A DNA stretch of 64,000 bases from JABDCD01 sp964469525. Lineage in GTDB: Bacteria > Pseudomonadota > Alphaproteobacteria > Rickettsiales > SXRF01. Made by a program: the position numbers and the translations under genes. Under the pieces are notes generated by a model. That model saw only the letters and a program-made list of their open reading frames with translations. It made no database searches and was not told where the DNA came from. Below, one piece after another: positions 25,069 to 33,583 of this stretch. Each line of letters opens with the position of its first letter. Within the stretch, counting starts at the first letter, position 1. The DNA lies in assembly GCA_964469525.1 (NCBI GenBank), contig CAYXYU010000005.1, positions 1 to 64,000 of the forward strand, in the 5' to 3' direction.

Positions 25069-26572
25069 TAGCCTCTTCCGCCGCCCGCATCAATGCGCGG
25101 GCTTTGCTTAGCGACTCCTGGTATTCGTCCTCGGTGATGCTCTCGGCGACGATGCCGCCGCCCGCCTGCACATACAGCCTGTCGTCTTTGACGAGGCCGG
25201 TGCGCAGGGTGATGGCGGTGTCCATGTTGCCGCTGCCGGAGAAATAGCCGATGCAGCCGGCATAGAAGCTGCGCGCCTCCGCTTCCAGCTCGTCGATAAT
25301 TTCCATGGCGCGTATCTTCGGCGCGCCGGATACGGTGCCCGCCGGGAAACCGGCGATCAGCGCCGCCAGCGCATCGTATTTCGGGTCGATCTCGCCGACT
25401 ACGTTCGAGACGATATGCATGACATGCGAGTAATTTTCGATCGCCATCTTCTGCGTCGTCTGCACGGTGCCGATGCGCGCGACGCGGCCGACATCATTGC
25501 GCCCCAGGTCGAGCAGCATCAGATGCTCGGAGATTTCTTTCGGATCGGAGAGCAGGTCCTTGGCCAGAATCTGGTCTTCATTGCGGTCGCGCCCGCGTTT
25601 GCGCGTGCCAGCGATGGGGCGGATGGTGACCTCGCCGCCCTGCAGCCGCACCAGTATTTCCGGGCTGGAGCCGACCAGCGTAAAGCTGCCGAAACTCATG
25701 TAGAACAGGAACGGCGAAGGATTCAGCTGGCGCAATGCACGGTACAGTGAGAAGGGAGGCAGGGCGAACGGCGCGGAGAAACGCTGCGACAGCACCACCT
25801 GGAAGATATCCCCGGCGCGGATATATTCACGCGCCTGTTCGATCATGGCGTCATAATGCGCCCGCGTGGTGTTGGAGGTGAATTCCTTTATCTTTACCGG
25901 CGCGAACTGCTGCGCGGCGGGCAGTGGCATCGGCGCGCTCAGGCGCTCCAGCACGTGCCGGATGCGCCTCTCAGCCGCTTCGTATGCGGTTTTGGCAGTG
26001 CCGCGCTGGCCGTCCGCCCAGATGGCCGTGACGATGAAGATCTGGTCGGTCACGGCGTCGAAGATCACCATCAGCTGCGGCCGGATGAAGCAGCTGTCGG
26101 GAATGCCGATCGTGTCCGGTTTTGCCTCGGGCAGCTTTTCCATCAGCCGCACCATGTCGTAGCCCATGTAGCCGACCAGCCCGGCGGCCATCGGCGGCAG
26201 CCCCTCGGGAATATCAATCTTCGATTCCTCATACAGCCGGCGCAGCGAGGCGAGGCTGCCTTCCTTACAGGGCCTGAAGGCCTTGTCATCCATCGTGTGC
26301 GAGCGGGCGATTTCCGCCTTGTCCCCCTTGCAGCGCCAGATCACGTCCGGCATCAGGCCGATTACCGAATAGCGGCCGCGTATCTCGCCTTTCTCCACCG
26401 ATTCCAGTAGGAAGCAGGGGCCATTCTCCTCCATCAGCCGCAGCATGGCCGAGACCGGCGTATCGAGATCGGCCGGGCAGACCGTCCAGACCAGTTGCGA
26501 GACACCATGATCGAAATGCTGCGTGAATGTTTCCTGCGACGGATGAAGCACGGGATGCGGCGTCGGCAGCAT
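25055..26572 (-). CDS. trpE: Anthranilate synthase component I
   Basis: TrpE converts chorismate to anthranilate with ammonia from TrpG. The chorismate-binding C-terminal motifs are clear: FQVVLSQRF, VGSSPEIL, RPIAGTRKRG, DLGRNDVGRV, FPAGTVSGAPKIRAMEII and YVQAGGGIVAES. Length 505 is normal. The ATG overlaps the ppiD stop by one base (TGATG), so ppiD and trpE are coupled, an order known from related alphaproteobacteria. Confidence 0.96.
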   Translation of the reverse strand: MLPTPHPVLHPSQETFTQHFDHGVSQLVWTVCPADLDTPVSAMLRLMEENGPCFLLESVEKGEIRGRYSVIGLMPDVIWRCKGDKAEIARSHTMDDKAFRPCKEGSLASLRRLYEESKIDIPEGLPPMAAGLVGYMGYDMVRLMEKLPEAKPDTIGIPDSCFIRPQLMVIFDAVTDQIFIVTAIWADGQRGTAKTAYEAAERRIRHVLERLSAPMPLPAAQQFAPVKIKEFTSNTTRAHYDAMIEQAREYIRAGDIFQVVLSQRFSAPFALPPFSLYRALRQLNPSPFLFYMSFGSFTLVGSSPEILVRLQGGEVTIRPIAGTRKRGRDRNEDQILAKDLLSDPKEISEHLMLLDLGRNDVGRVARIGTVQTTQKMAIENYSHVMHIVSNVVGEIDPKYDALAALIAGFPAGTVSGAPKIRAMEIIDELEAEARSFYAGCIGYFSGSGNMDTAITLRTGLVKDDRLYVQAGGGIVAESITEDEYQESLSKARALMRAAEEAIKFT

Positions 26573-28479
26573 CAGCGGATCGCCGCTTCCAGCGCGGCCT
26601 CGTTGACCGTGACCGGGTATTTCTGCATGAGGTGGCGCATGTACTGGCCCAGTATCTCGCTGCGCATGGCGGTGGCCAGTGCGCTCCGCATCTCGGCCAG
26701 ATCCGCTGCATCCTTCGCCGGAAACGGCGCGGGAATGATTTTATTGACCACCGCCAGCAGATAGTCACCTCCCTGCATCAGATAGGCGCCAGTGCCGCTG
26801 CCGGGAGACAGCGTAAACGCTTCCGCCACCAGGTCCGGCGGCAGGGGAATATCGCGCGCCACGCGGCTGTTTTGTTTGACCGTCACATAATCCAGCGGCT
26901 CGAACCCGTACCGACTGATTATTGCGCCGCGCGTGTCGCTTTTGCCAAACTGCTGCCCGATCTTTTGCGCCAGTTCAGCCAGGCGCCGCTGGCGCTCCTG
27001 CTTCTGCCAGCCCGCCACCACCAGGCCGCGCACCTCGTCCAGTGCCCGCAGCCGTTCCGGCGTCACGCTATCGACCCGCACGATGTAATAGATGCCGCCG
27101 CGGGCCGTCAGCAACGGCGACTCGGCCTTCTCCTCCGTGTTGAAGGCGGCTTCGAGGAACTTTTCGGCATCGGAAAGGGAAGGGGGCGGGAAATTCCTGG
27201 GTTTGCTGCCGTCGGCCAGCTGCCCTTCGCGGTTTATCGGGCCCAGCGAATGAACCTTAAGCCCCTGTTCTTTCGCCGCTTCGTGCAGGGTGGCGCCGCC
27301 GGCCAGCGCGTCTTCGAGCTGGTTGGCCTTCGTGTTCAGTATCTCATCGGCGGCGCGGCGTTTGACATCCTTTTCCAGCTGTGCCTGCACCTCCTTGAAA
27401 GGCGCGGTCGAGGGCGGGATGATTTTCGTTACCCGAAAGATATGCCAGCCGAAGGGGCTCTGGATCGGCTCGCTGATACCGCCTTCCGGCAGGGAGAATA
27501 CCTTCTCGGCGGCATTTTCGATGATGGAGCCGCGATCGATCTCCCCGAGCGACAGAGTATTGTTCAGCACTGCCGTTGCCTTCGCGACCTCGGCGAAGCC
27601 GCGGCCGGATTTCAGCATTGCAAGCGCTTTGATGGCCTTGTCCTGGCTGCTGTAAAGCAGTTGCTCGACGTTGCGCCGTTCGGGGCGCCGGAATTCCTCG
27701 ACGCGTTCCTCATAGGCCGCCTTCACCTGTTCTTCCGATACGCTGGCGGTGGCGAGCGCCTCTTCGCTGGTCAGGACGACGTAGCTGAGGTTCCGGTATT
27801 CCGGCGCAGTGAATTCGGGACCGTGTTCCTGATAATAGGCCTTGAGCTGCGCTTCGTCCGGCGCTTCCACACCCCCGGCCAGCGAAGGCGACAGGCGATA
27901 AAGCGTCAGCGCCCGCTGCTCCTCGCGCGCCGCCAGCAGCGTGCGCGCCGCCACGTCCGAAACAGGCGTCGCGGAAAGCAGCGTGTTGATGAGCAGGTCG
28001 GCCCCCATCTCCCGGCGCAGCTGCTCGACATAGTTCTTTTCCGACACGCCGCTGTTCTTCAGCATCGCCTCGAACAGCGCCTTGTCGAAATTGCCGTTCT
28101 TATCCTGGAAGGCCGGCGTGGTGCGGAGGCGGCGCACCACGGCGGCGTCCGGCGGCACCAGCCCCCGTGCCGTGCTTTCCTGCGCCAGCAGCGCCTGATG
28201 AATCATCCGCTGCAGCACCTGTTCGGGCAGTTGCAGTTCCTTCAGCATCTCCGGAGAAAACTGGTCGCCCAGTGCCCGACGCATGGCTTCCGACTCGCGC
28301 CGCAGCTCCTTCTGGAACTCCGGAACGGAGATGGATTCGCCGCCGACGCTGGCGACATCCGAGCGGGTGGCCGGCTGCACCATGTCGCCGACACCCCACA
28401 CAGCGAAGGAGAGGATCAGCAGGACGAGCAGGAGTTTGGCGCTGAAACTGCCGGCGAAGGAGCGAAAACTATTGAGCAT
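26572..28479 (-). CDS. ppiD: Membrane-anchored peptidyl-prolyl isomerase, PpiD/SurA type
   Basis: An N-terminal anchor helix (residues about 15-34) is followed by a SurA-N-like chaperone domain and a parvulin domain near residues 240-360, with FAEVAKATA..SLGEIDRGSIIE and FGWHIFRVTKI. The rest is a second chaperone-like region. It helps proteins leaving the Sec channel fold in the periplasm. Length 635 fits PpiD. It is divergent from tpiA. Confidence 0.92.
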   Translation of the reverse strand: MLNSFRSFAGSFSAKLLLVLLILSFAVWGVGDMVQPATRSDVASVGGESISVPEFQKELRRESEAMRRALGDQFSPEMLKELQLPEQVLQRMIHQALLAQESTARGLVPPDAAVVRRLRTTPAFQDKNGNFDKALFEAMLKNSGVSEKNYVEQLRREMGADLLINTLLSATPVSDVAARTLLAAREEQRALTLYRLSPSLAGGVEAPDEAQLKAYYQEHGPEFTAPEYRNLSYVVLTSEEALATASVSEEQVKAAYEERVEEFRRPERRNVEQLLYSSQDKAIKALAMLKSGRGFAEVAKATAVLNNTLSLGEIDRGSIIENAAEKVFSLPEGGISEPIQSPFGWHIFRVTKIIPPSTAPFKEVQAQLEKDVKRRAADEILNTKANQLEDALAGGATLHEAAKEQGLKVHSLGPINREGQLADGSKPRNFPPPSLSDAEKFLEAAFNTEEKAESPLLTARGGIYYIVRVDSVTPERLRALDEVRGLVVAGWQKQERQRRLAELAQKIGQQFGKSDTRGAIISRYGFEPLDYVTVKQNSRVARDIPLPPDLVAEAFTLSPGSGTGAYLMQGGDYLLAVVNKIIPAPFPAKDAADLAEMRSALATAMRSEILGQYMRHLMQKYPVTVNEAALEAAIR

Positions 28480-28571
28480 GAGTAAGCGCTTGATTCCCTG
28501 ATTTTAACCGCGAGAAAGCTACACGACAAATCCTCATTGTAAAAGGATTTTTCATCCACTAGATAGGAACC

Positions 28572-29309
28572 ATGAAAAAAATCGTTGCCGGAAACTGGAA
28601 AATGCATGGCAATCCCGCACTGGCGCAGGCACTGCTGCCGGTGCTTAAGGCGGCGCCGGCGGCTGTGGAGTTGGTCATCTGCCCTCCGGCGGTATGGCTG
28701 GCCCAGGTAACGGATATGCTCAAAGGCACCCCCGCTAAAACCGGCGGGCAGGACTGCGCGGCCCAGCCGGAAGGCGCCTATACCGGCGATATCAGTGCCG
28801 GCATGCTGAAGGAAGCCGGGGCTTCTTACGTCATCATCGGTCATTCCGAGCGCCGCGGCCTGCATCAGGAAAGCAACGATACCGTGCGCGGGAAGATGGC
28901 GCAGGCGCTGCGGGCCGGGCTGGTTCCCATCCTCTGCGTTGGCGAGACACAGGCCGAGCGCGAGGCAGGAGGGGCCGAGGCGGTGACCGCCCGGCAGGTC
29001 ACCGAATCGCTACCCGACGGGGCGGACAAAAGCCGGTTTATCCTTGCCTATGAGCCGGTTTGGGCAATAGGCTCAGGCCGAACGCCGACCACGGAGGACA
29101 TCAGGCTAATGCATGCCCATATCCAGGCCGTGGCTGCCGAGCGTACAGGGCTTGCGTCGGAGGGCATTTCGGTGTTGTATGGCGGGTCAGTGAAAGGCGA
29201 TAACGCCAGCGCCATCATGGCGACGGCAGGCGTGGCGGGCGTGCTGGTCGGCGGGGCGTCGCTCAAGGTCGAGGAATTTGGCGGAATTATTGCGGCGGCA
29301 GCCGCGTAG
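28572..29309 (+). CDS. tpiA: Triosephosphate isomerase
   Basis: This enzyme interconverts DHAP and glyceraldehyde-3-phosphate. Asn/Lys in AGNWKMHG, His in IGHSERRG, Glu in AYEPVWAIGSGRTPT, and the phosphate loop LYGGSVKGDNA are all present. Length 245 is normal. It starts the plus-strand cluster with secG 13 bases behind. Confidence 0.97.
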   Translation: MKKIVAGNWKMHGNPALAQALLPVLKAAPAAVELVICPPAVWLAQVTDMLKGTPAKTGGQDCAAQPEGAYTGDISAGMLKEAGASYVIIGHSERRGLHQESNDTVRGKMAQALRAGLVPILCVGETQAEREAGGAEAVTARQVTESLPDGADKSRFILAYEPVWAIGSGRTPTTEDIRLMHAHIQAVAAERTGLASEGISVLYGGSVKGDNASAIMATAGVAGVLVGGASLKVEEFGGIIAAAAA

Positions 29310-29322
29310 AAAGGATCAAAAC

Positions 29323-29682
29323 GTGTACACCATCTTACTGGTCATCCATAGCATATTGGTATTGTTCCTGATCGTCATGGTGCTGATCCAGCGCAGCGAC
29401 AGCGACGGCTTGAGCGGCCTGGGCGGCGGCGGCGGCAACCAGTTCCTGACCGGGCGCGGCACCGCCAATCTGCTGACGCGCACCACCGCCATCCTCGCCG
29501 CCCTGTTCATGGTTACCAGTCTGGTGCTGGCGGTGATGGCCAGCCGCATGAGCGGCAGCTCGATCGTCGATACGGTCGGCGAGCAGGTGGCGCCGCCGAC
29601 GCTGCGCGACCTGCCGGAAAGCGTCCCGCCGGCGGAAACGCCCGTTGCTCCGGCCGAGCCGAGCGTGCCGAAACCGGAGTAG
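29323..29682 (+). CDS. secG: Preprotein translocase subunit SecG
   Basis: Start GTG 29323 follows AAAGGA. Two membrane helices (residues about 2-20 and 50-70) flank the SecG loop GLSGLGGGGGNQFLTGRGTANLL. The C-terminal tail is Pro/Glu-rich, as common in alphaproteobacteria. SecG assists SecYE in protein export. tpiA-secG-pyrG is a conserved order, but here a receiver-domain gene separates secG from pyrG. Confidence 0.94.
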   Translation: MYTILLVIHSILVLFLIVMVLIQRSDSDGLSGLGGGGGNQFLTGRGTANLLTRTTAILAALFMVTSLVLAVMASRMSGSSIVDTVGEQVAPPTLRDLPESVPPAETPVAPAEPSVPKPE

Positions 29683-29684
29683 AT

Positions 29685-30107
29685 ATGGCGAAGATTTTGG
29701 TTCTGGATGATGATGCAAGCGTAGTGAAATCGACGCCGCGTTTGTTGATGACATGCGGACATGAGGCAGAGGGCGTGCAAGTGACAGACGGAAAGGTGCC
29801 ACCGGGGACGGAAGAAGCCATCGCTGAAGGAAAATACGATGGCATCGTCTCCGATTACGAATGGTGGCCTACCAATGGTGTTGAATTTGCCAAAGCGTTA
29901 CGGGGAAAAAACATTCAAGTACCGATAATGCTGCGTTCCGCTCACGACGAAGCCGATATTCGGAAACAGCATCCGGAATATGAAGAATTAAATTTGCGCT
30001 ATTGTTCGAAAGAAGACAATGAACTTCTGGAAAGTTGGGCGGCCAGCCTTCCTACTAGTCAGTTAGCGCCTCCTGTTCAGAACCGCGAAGAAGGGAGGGC
30101 GCGGTAA
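29685..30107 (+). CDS. Single-domain response regulator (receiver only), 140 aa
   Basis: A receiver fold: acidic pocket Asp8-Asp9-Asp10 in ILVLDDDAS, phosphoacceptor Asp57 in YDGIVSDYEWW, Ser85 in IMLRSAH, and Lys109 in YCSKED. There is no output domain. The loop after Asp57 is unusual. It is packed between secG (2-base gap) and pyrG (1-base overlap TAATG). The cognate kinase is unknown; an orphan soluble kinase lies at 44881-46146. Confidence 0.82.
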   Translation: MAKILVLDDDASVVKSTPRLLMTCGHEAEGVQVTDGKVPPGTEEAIAEGKYDGIVSDYEWWPTNGVEFAKALRGKNIQVPIMLRSAHDEADIRKQHPEYEELNLRYCSKEDNELLESWAASLPTSQLAPPVQNREEGRAR

Positions 30108-31795
30108 TGCCTTCGCGTTTCATCTTCATCACCGGCGGGGTGGTCAGTTCCTTAGGCAAGGGGCTGGCCTCGGCATCGCTCGGGGCGCTGCTGCAGGCGC
30201 GCGGCTATAAGGTGCGCTTAAGGAAACTTGATCCCTATCTCAACGTCGATCCGGGGACGATGAACCCCAACCAGCATGGCGAGGTGTTTGTCACCGATGA
30301 CGGCGCCGAGACCGACCTCGATCTCGGCCATTATGAGCGCTTCACCGGCGTTAGTGCCAAGCGCAGCGATTCGGTCACCACCGGACAAATTTATTCCACG
30401 CTGCTGACCAAGGAGCGCCGCGGCGACTATCTCGGCGGTACCGTGCAGGTGATTCCGCACATCACCGACCTCATCAAGGAATTCATCCTGAAGGACACCG
30501 AGAACGAGGATTTCGTGCTGTGCGAAATCGGCGGCACGGTCGGCGACATCGAAGGCCAGCCCTTTCTCGAAGCCATCCGCCAGCTCGGCTATGAGCTGGG
30601 GCGCGAGCGCGTCATGTATGTGCACCTGACGCTGGTGCCCTATATCGCCGCCGCCAAGGAACTGAAGACCAAGCCGACGCAGCACTCGGTGAAGGAGCTG
30701 CGCATGATCGGTATTCAGCCCGACATCCTGTTGTGCCGCGCCGACCGCGAAATCCCGCTCGGCGAGCGGCGCAAGATCGCGCTGTTCTGCAATATCCGCG
30801 AGGAGGCGGTCATCCAGGCGCTCGACGTAGCCTCGATCTATGAAGTGCCCAAGCGCTATAGCGAGCAGGGGCTCGACGCGCAGGTGCTGAAAATCTTCGG
30901 CATTAAGGACAAGGGCAAGCCGGACTTAAGCAAATGGGATGAGATTTTGAAGCGCATCCAGAACCCGAAAGGGGAAGTCCATGTCGCCATCGTTGGCAAA
31001 TATACCGGCATCGGCGATGCCTATAAATCGCTCGGCGAGGCGCTCGACCATGCGGGCATCGCCAACCAGGCGCGCGTGCAGGTGCGCTGGATCGATGCGT
31101 CCGGGTTCGAGAAGGGGGATGTAGCCAAGGAGCTGGCGGATTATGACGCTATCCTGGTGCCCGGTGGGTTCGGCGAGCGTGGCGTGAGCGGCAAGCTGGC
31201 TGCCATCCAGTATGCGCGTGAAAACAAGAAGCCGTATCTCGGCATTTGCTTCGGCATGCAGCTCGCCGTGATCGAATACGCCCGCAACGTGCTCGGCATG
31301 AAGGATGCTGCTTCCACCGAGTTCGGCCAGTACGAGGCCGAGGGCGGCAAGGGGCCGCTGGTGGGGCTCATGACCGAATGGCTGCGCGGTAACGTGCTCG
31401 AGACGCGCAACGCCGGCGGCGATCTCGGCGGCACCATGCGGCTCGGCGCCTATGAATGCGACATCGCCAAAGGCAGCCTGGCCGAAAAGATCTACGGCGG
31501 CAACCATATCAGCGAGCGCCATCGCCACCGCTACGAAGTCAACATGGCCTACCGCGAGGAACTGGAAAAAAAGGGAATGGTATTCTCCGGCCTGTCGCCC
31601 AGCGGCCACCTCCCGGAAATCGTCGAGTTGAAAGACCACCCATGGTTCGTCGGCGTGCAGTTCCACCCCGAGCTGAAATCCCGCCCCTTCGCCCCGCACC
31701 CGCTGTTCGCCTCGTTTGTTAGCGCGGCGCTGCAACAGGCGGGCGGCAAGAGCAAGGACAACATCATCGCCCTGGCCCCGAAGAAGAAACCGTGA
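30107..31795 (+). CDS. pyrG: CTP synthase
   Basis: PyrG aminates UTP to CTP. The N-terminal amidoligase domain begins FIFITGGVVSSLGKGLASAS, with DPYLNVDPGTMNP following. The C-terminal glutaminase domain has Cys in YLGICFGMQ and His-x-Glu in VGVQFHPEL. The 562-residue length is slightly above average because of the tail. GTG of kdsA overlaps its stop (GTGA). Confidence 0.97.
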   Translation: MPSRFIFITGGVVSSLGKGLASASLGALLQARGYKVRLRKLDPYLNVDPGTMNPNQHGEVFVTDDGAETDLDLGHYERFTGVSAKRSDSVTTGQIYSTLLTKERRGDYLGGTVQVIPHITDLIKEFILKDTENEDFVLCEIGGTVGDIEGQPFLEAIRQLGYELGRERVMYVHLTLVPYIAAAKELKTKPTQHSVKELRMIGIQPDILLCRADREIPLGERRKIALFCNIREEAVIQALDVASIYEVPKRYSEQGLDAQVLKIFGIKDKGKPDLSKWDEILKRIQNPKGEVHVAIVGKYTGIGDAYKSLGEALDHAGIANQARVQVRWIDASGFEKGDVAKELADYDAILVPGGFGERGVSGKLAAIQYARENKKPYLGICFGMQLAVIEYARNVLGMKDAASTEFGQYEAEGGKGPLVGLMTEWLRGNVLETRNAGGDLGGTMRLGAYECDIAKGSLAEKIYGGNHISERHRHRYEVNMAYREELEKKGMVFSGLSPSGHLPEIVELKDHPWFVGVQFHPELKSRPFAPHPLFASFVSAALQQAGGKSKDNIIALAPKKKP

Positions 31796-32625
31796 CCGCC
31801 GCCCTCCGCCACATCAGCATCGGCCCCGTTACCATCGGCAACGACCTGCCGTTCGTGCTGATCGCCGGGCCGTGCCAGGTCGAGAACCGCGACCATGCGC
31901 TGATGATGGCCGAAAAGCTGATTGCCCTCACCAACAAGCTGCAGATACCCTTCATCTATAAATCGTCGTACGACAAGGCCAACCGCACCAGCATTGAGGG
32001 CAAGCGTGGTGTCGGGTTGGTGTCGGCCGCGCCTATTTTCGACGAAATCCGCACCGAGCTGGGCTGCCCGGTCTTGACCGACGTGCATACCGAGGAACAG
32101 TGCGACGTGGTGGCGCCGCATGTCGACGTGCTGCAGATTCCGGCCTTCCTATGCCGGCAGACCGACCTGCTGCTGGCGGCCGCGCGCACCGGCAAGGTGG
32201 TGAATGTGAAAAAGGGGCAGTTCCTGGCGCCGTGGGACATGAAGAACGTCGTCGATAAGCTGGACTATGCCGGTAACCCCAACGTCATCCTCACCGAGCG
32301 CGGCGCCAGCTTCGGCTATAACACGCTGGTCAACGACATGCGCGCCCTGCCGATCATGGCCGAGACCGGCTGCCCGGTGGTGTTCGACGCCACCCACAGC
32401 GTGCAGCAGCCGGGCGGGCAGGGCAAATCCTCCGGCGGCGACCGCCGCTTCGTGCCGCCACTGGCCAAGGCGGCGGTGGCCGTGGGCGTGGCCGGCGTCT
32501 TCATGGAAACGCACCAGGATCCCGACCACGCGCCGTCCGATGGGCCGAACATGGTTAAGCTTGAGGATATGGAGATGCTGCTCGTTCTATTGAAGGAGCA
32601 CGACAAGATCGCCAAGGCGCTATGA
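31792..32625 (+). CDS. kdsA: 3-deoxy-8-phosphooctulonate (KDO-8-P) synthase
   Basis: KdsA condenses arabinose-5-phosphate with PEP to make KDO-8-P for LPS. Motifs: LIAGPCQVENRDHA, IYKSSYDKANRTS, VLTDVHTE, VNVKKGQFLAPWDMKN, VVFDATHSVQQPGG and METHQDPDHAPSDGPN. Length 277 is normal. Its substrate-making partner KdsD is encoded at 61196, in the same window. Confidence 0.96.
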   Translation: MTAALRHISIGPVTIGNDLPFVLIAGPCQVENRDHALMMAEKLIALTNKLQIPFIYKSSYDKANRTSIEGKRGVGLVSAAPIFDEIRTELGCPVLTDVHTEEQCDVVAPHVDVLQIPAFLCRQTDLLLAAARTGKVVNVKKGQFLAPWDMKNVVDKLDYAGNPNVILTERGASFGYNTLVNDMRALPIMAETGCPVVFDATHSVQQPGGQGKSSGGDRRFVPPLAKAAVAVGVAGVFMETHQDPDHAPSDGPNMVKLEDMEMLLVLLKEHDKIAKAL

Positions 32626-32699
32626 TTGTCACTCCTGCGTAAGCAGGAGTCTTGCTTTTCGATGGGTAATTAAGACTCCCGCTTTCGCGAGAGTGACAA
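32626..32699. repeat. Palindromic element, family B-like (copy 4)
   Basis: Outer arms TTGTCACTC and GAGTGACAA enclose two hairpins (CTCCTGCGTAAGCAGGAG and CTCCCGCTTTCGCGAGAG). It follows kdsA directly and may end its transcript. Confidence 0.7.
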
Positions 32700-32705
32700 G
32701 TAAAA

Positions 32706-33185
32706 TCACCCCAGTTTCGCCTTGTAATCCCGGTACCTTACGTGGAAGGTCTGCAGGGGGCTCTCGAAGATGCGCTTGTTGCGCAGCAGCCGGGCGTCGA
32801 GGATGCCGACCAGGTCGCTGCGGCAATGACGCAGCGCATCCTGACAGACCTGCGCCAGCATTTCGACCGGCGAAGGTTCCATCACCGGGTGGAGGATGGA
32901 TTCGTCATCCTTGCGATGGCGGTAATGGTAATGGAAGCGGCGCGGCCCTCGATATTCGGCCAGCGCCAGCGATACCGGCGTGGCGATATTCTTAAGACGC
33001 TGTTGCCAGTAGAGCAGGTCGAGATCCTGCTTCTCCTCGGCGAAGCGATTTTCGAGGATACGGAAACAGGCATTCTCCAGTGCCAGAAGGGATGATTCAA
33101 ATCCGCGGTCTACTTTGGAGACCGGGCCGGACGATGACAAAGACGATTGCTTTTTTGCGGCTTTCGTGCCAACAGAAGTATTCAT
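32706..33185 (-). CDS. Hypothetical protein, 159 aa
   Basis: CAGGAGGA precedes the ATG well. The protein is basic and helical with many Leu, no signal peptide and no recognised motif. It is the only minus-strand gene between kdsA and eno, and it runs against the surrounding operon. Function unknown. Confidence 0.6.
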   Translation of the reverse strand: MNTSVGTKAAKKQSSLSSSGPVSKVDRGFESSLLALENACFRILENRFAEEKQDLDLLYWQQRLKNIATPVSLALAEYRGPRRFHYHYRHRKDDESILHPVMEPSPVEMLAQVCQDALRHCRSDLVGILDARLLRNKRIFESPLQTFHVRYRDYKAKLG

Positions 33186-33241
33186 ACAGTCCTCCTGTAT
33201 TACCTACTCTATAAAAACAGTATAGTCCTTTACCGGTGAAG

Positions 33242-33583
33242 ATGCCACAAAATACGCCAGAAAAACCTCTGCGTCGAACGTTAAGCGCGTTAATATTTAC
33301 CTGCGCTGCCGGCATGTTCCTGAGTTACCGCGCGGAAGCGGCAGCCATCACCAATCTCAGCGAGTCGCCGAAAAGAATCGAGATGCGTGTTTATGGCGGC
33401 TTTACGCCGGTTGTTATTGCGCCGGGTGAAACCTGGCGCGTCATCGGCATGGCAGTGATTCGCTACGATGGCGTGGAGTTCCATATCGCCGACAATGAGG
33501 AGTTCGCCGTCTGGCCGGACGGGCTGCTCGCGCCGCAGCGCCGCCTGCGGCATATTTCGGGATTGCCGGGGAGTACCGCATGA
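33242..33583 (+). CDS. Small secreted protein coupled to eno, 113 aa
   Basis: A signal peptide spans residues about 1-33 (LSALIFTCAAGMFLSYRAEA), with a likely cut after AEA. The mature 80 residues look beta-rich. The start is ATG 33242 or GTG 33236; neither has a strong ribosome site. The stop overlaps the eno start (ATGA). Probably periplasmic; function unknown. Confidence 0.65.
   Translation: MPQNTPEKPLRRTLSALIFTCAAGMFLSYRAEAAAITNLSESPKRIEMRVYGGFTPVVIAPGETWRVIGMAVIRYDGVEFHIADNEEFAVWPDGLLAPQRRLRHISGLPGSTA

Noticed and set aside
26527..28485. 652-codon open frame antisense to ppiD
   Set aside because: Low-complexity Arg/Gln/His translation without motifs; ppiD is clear on the opposite strand.
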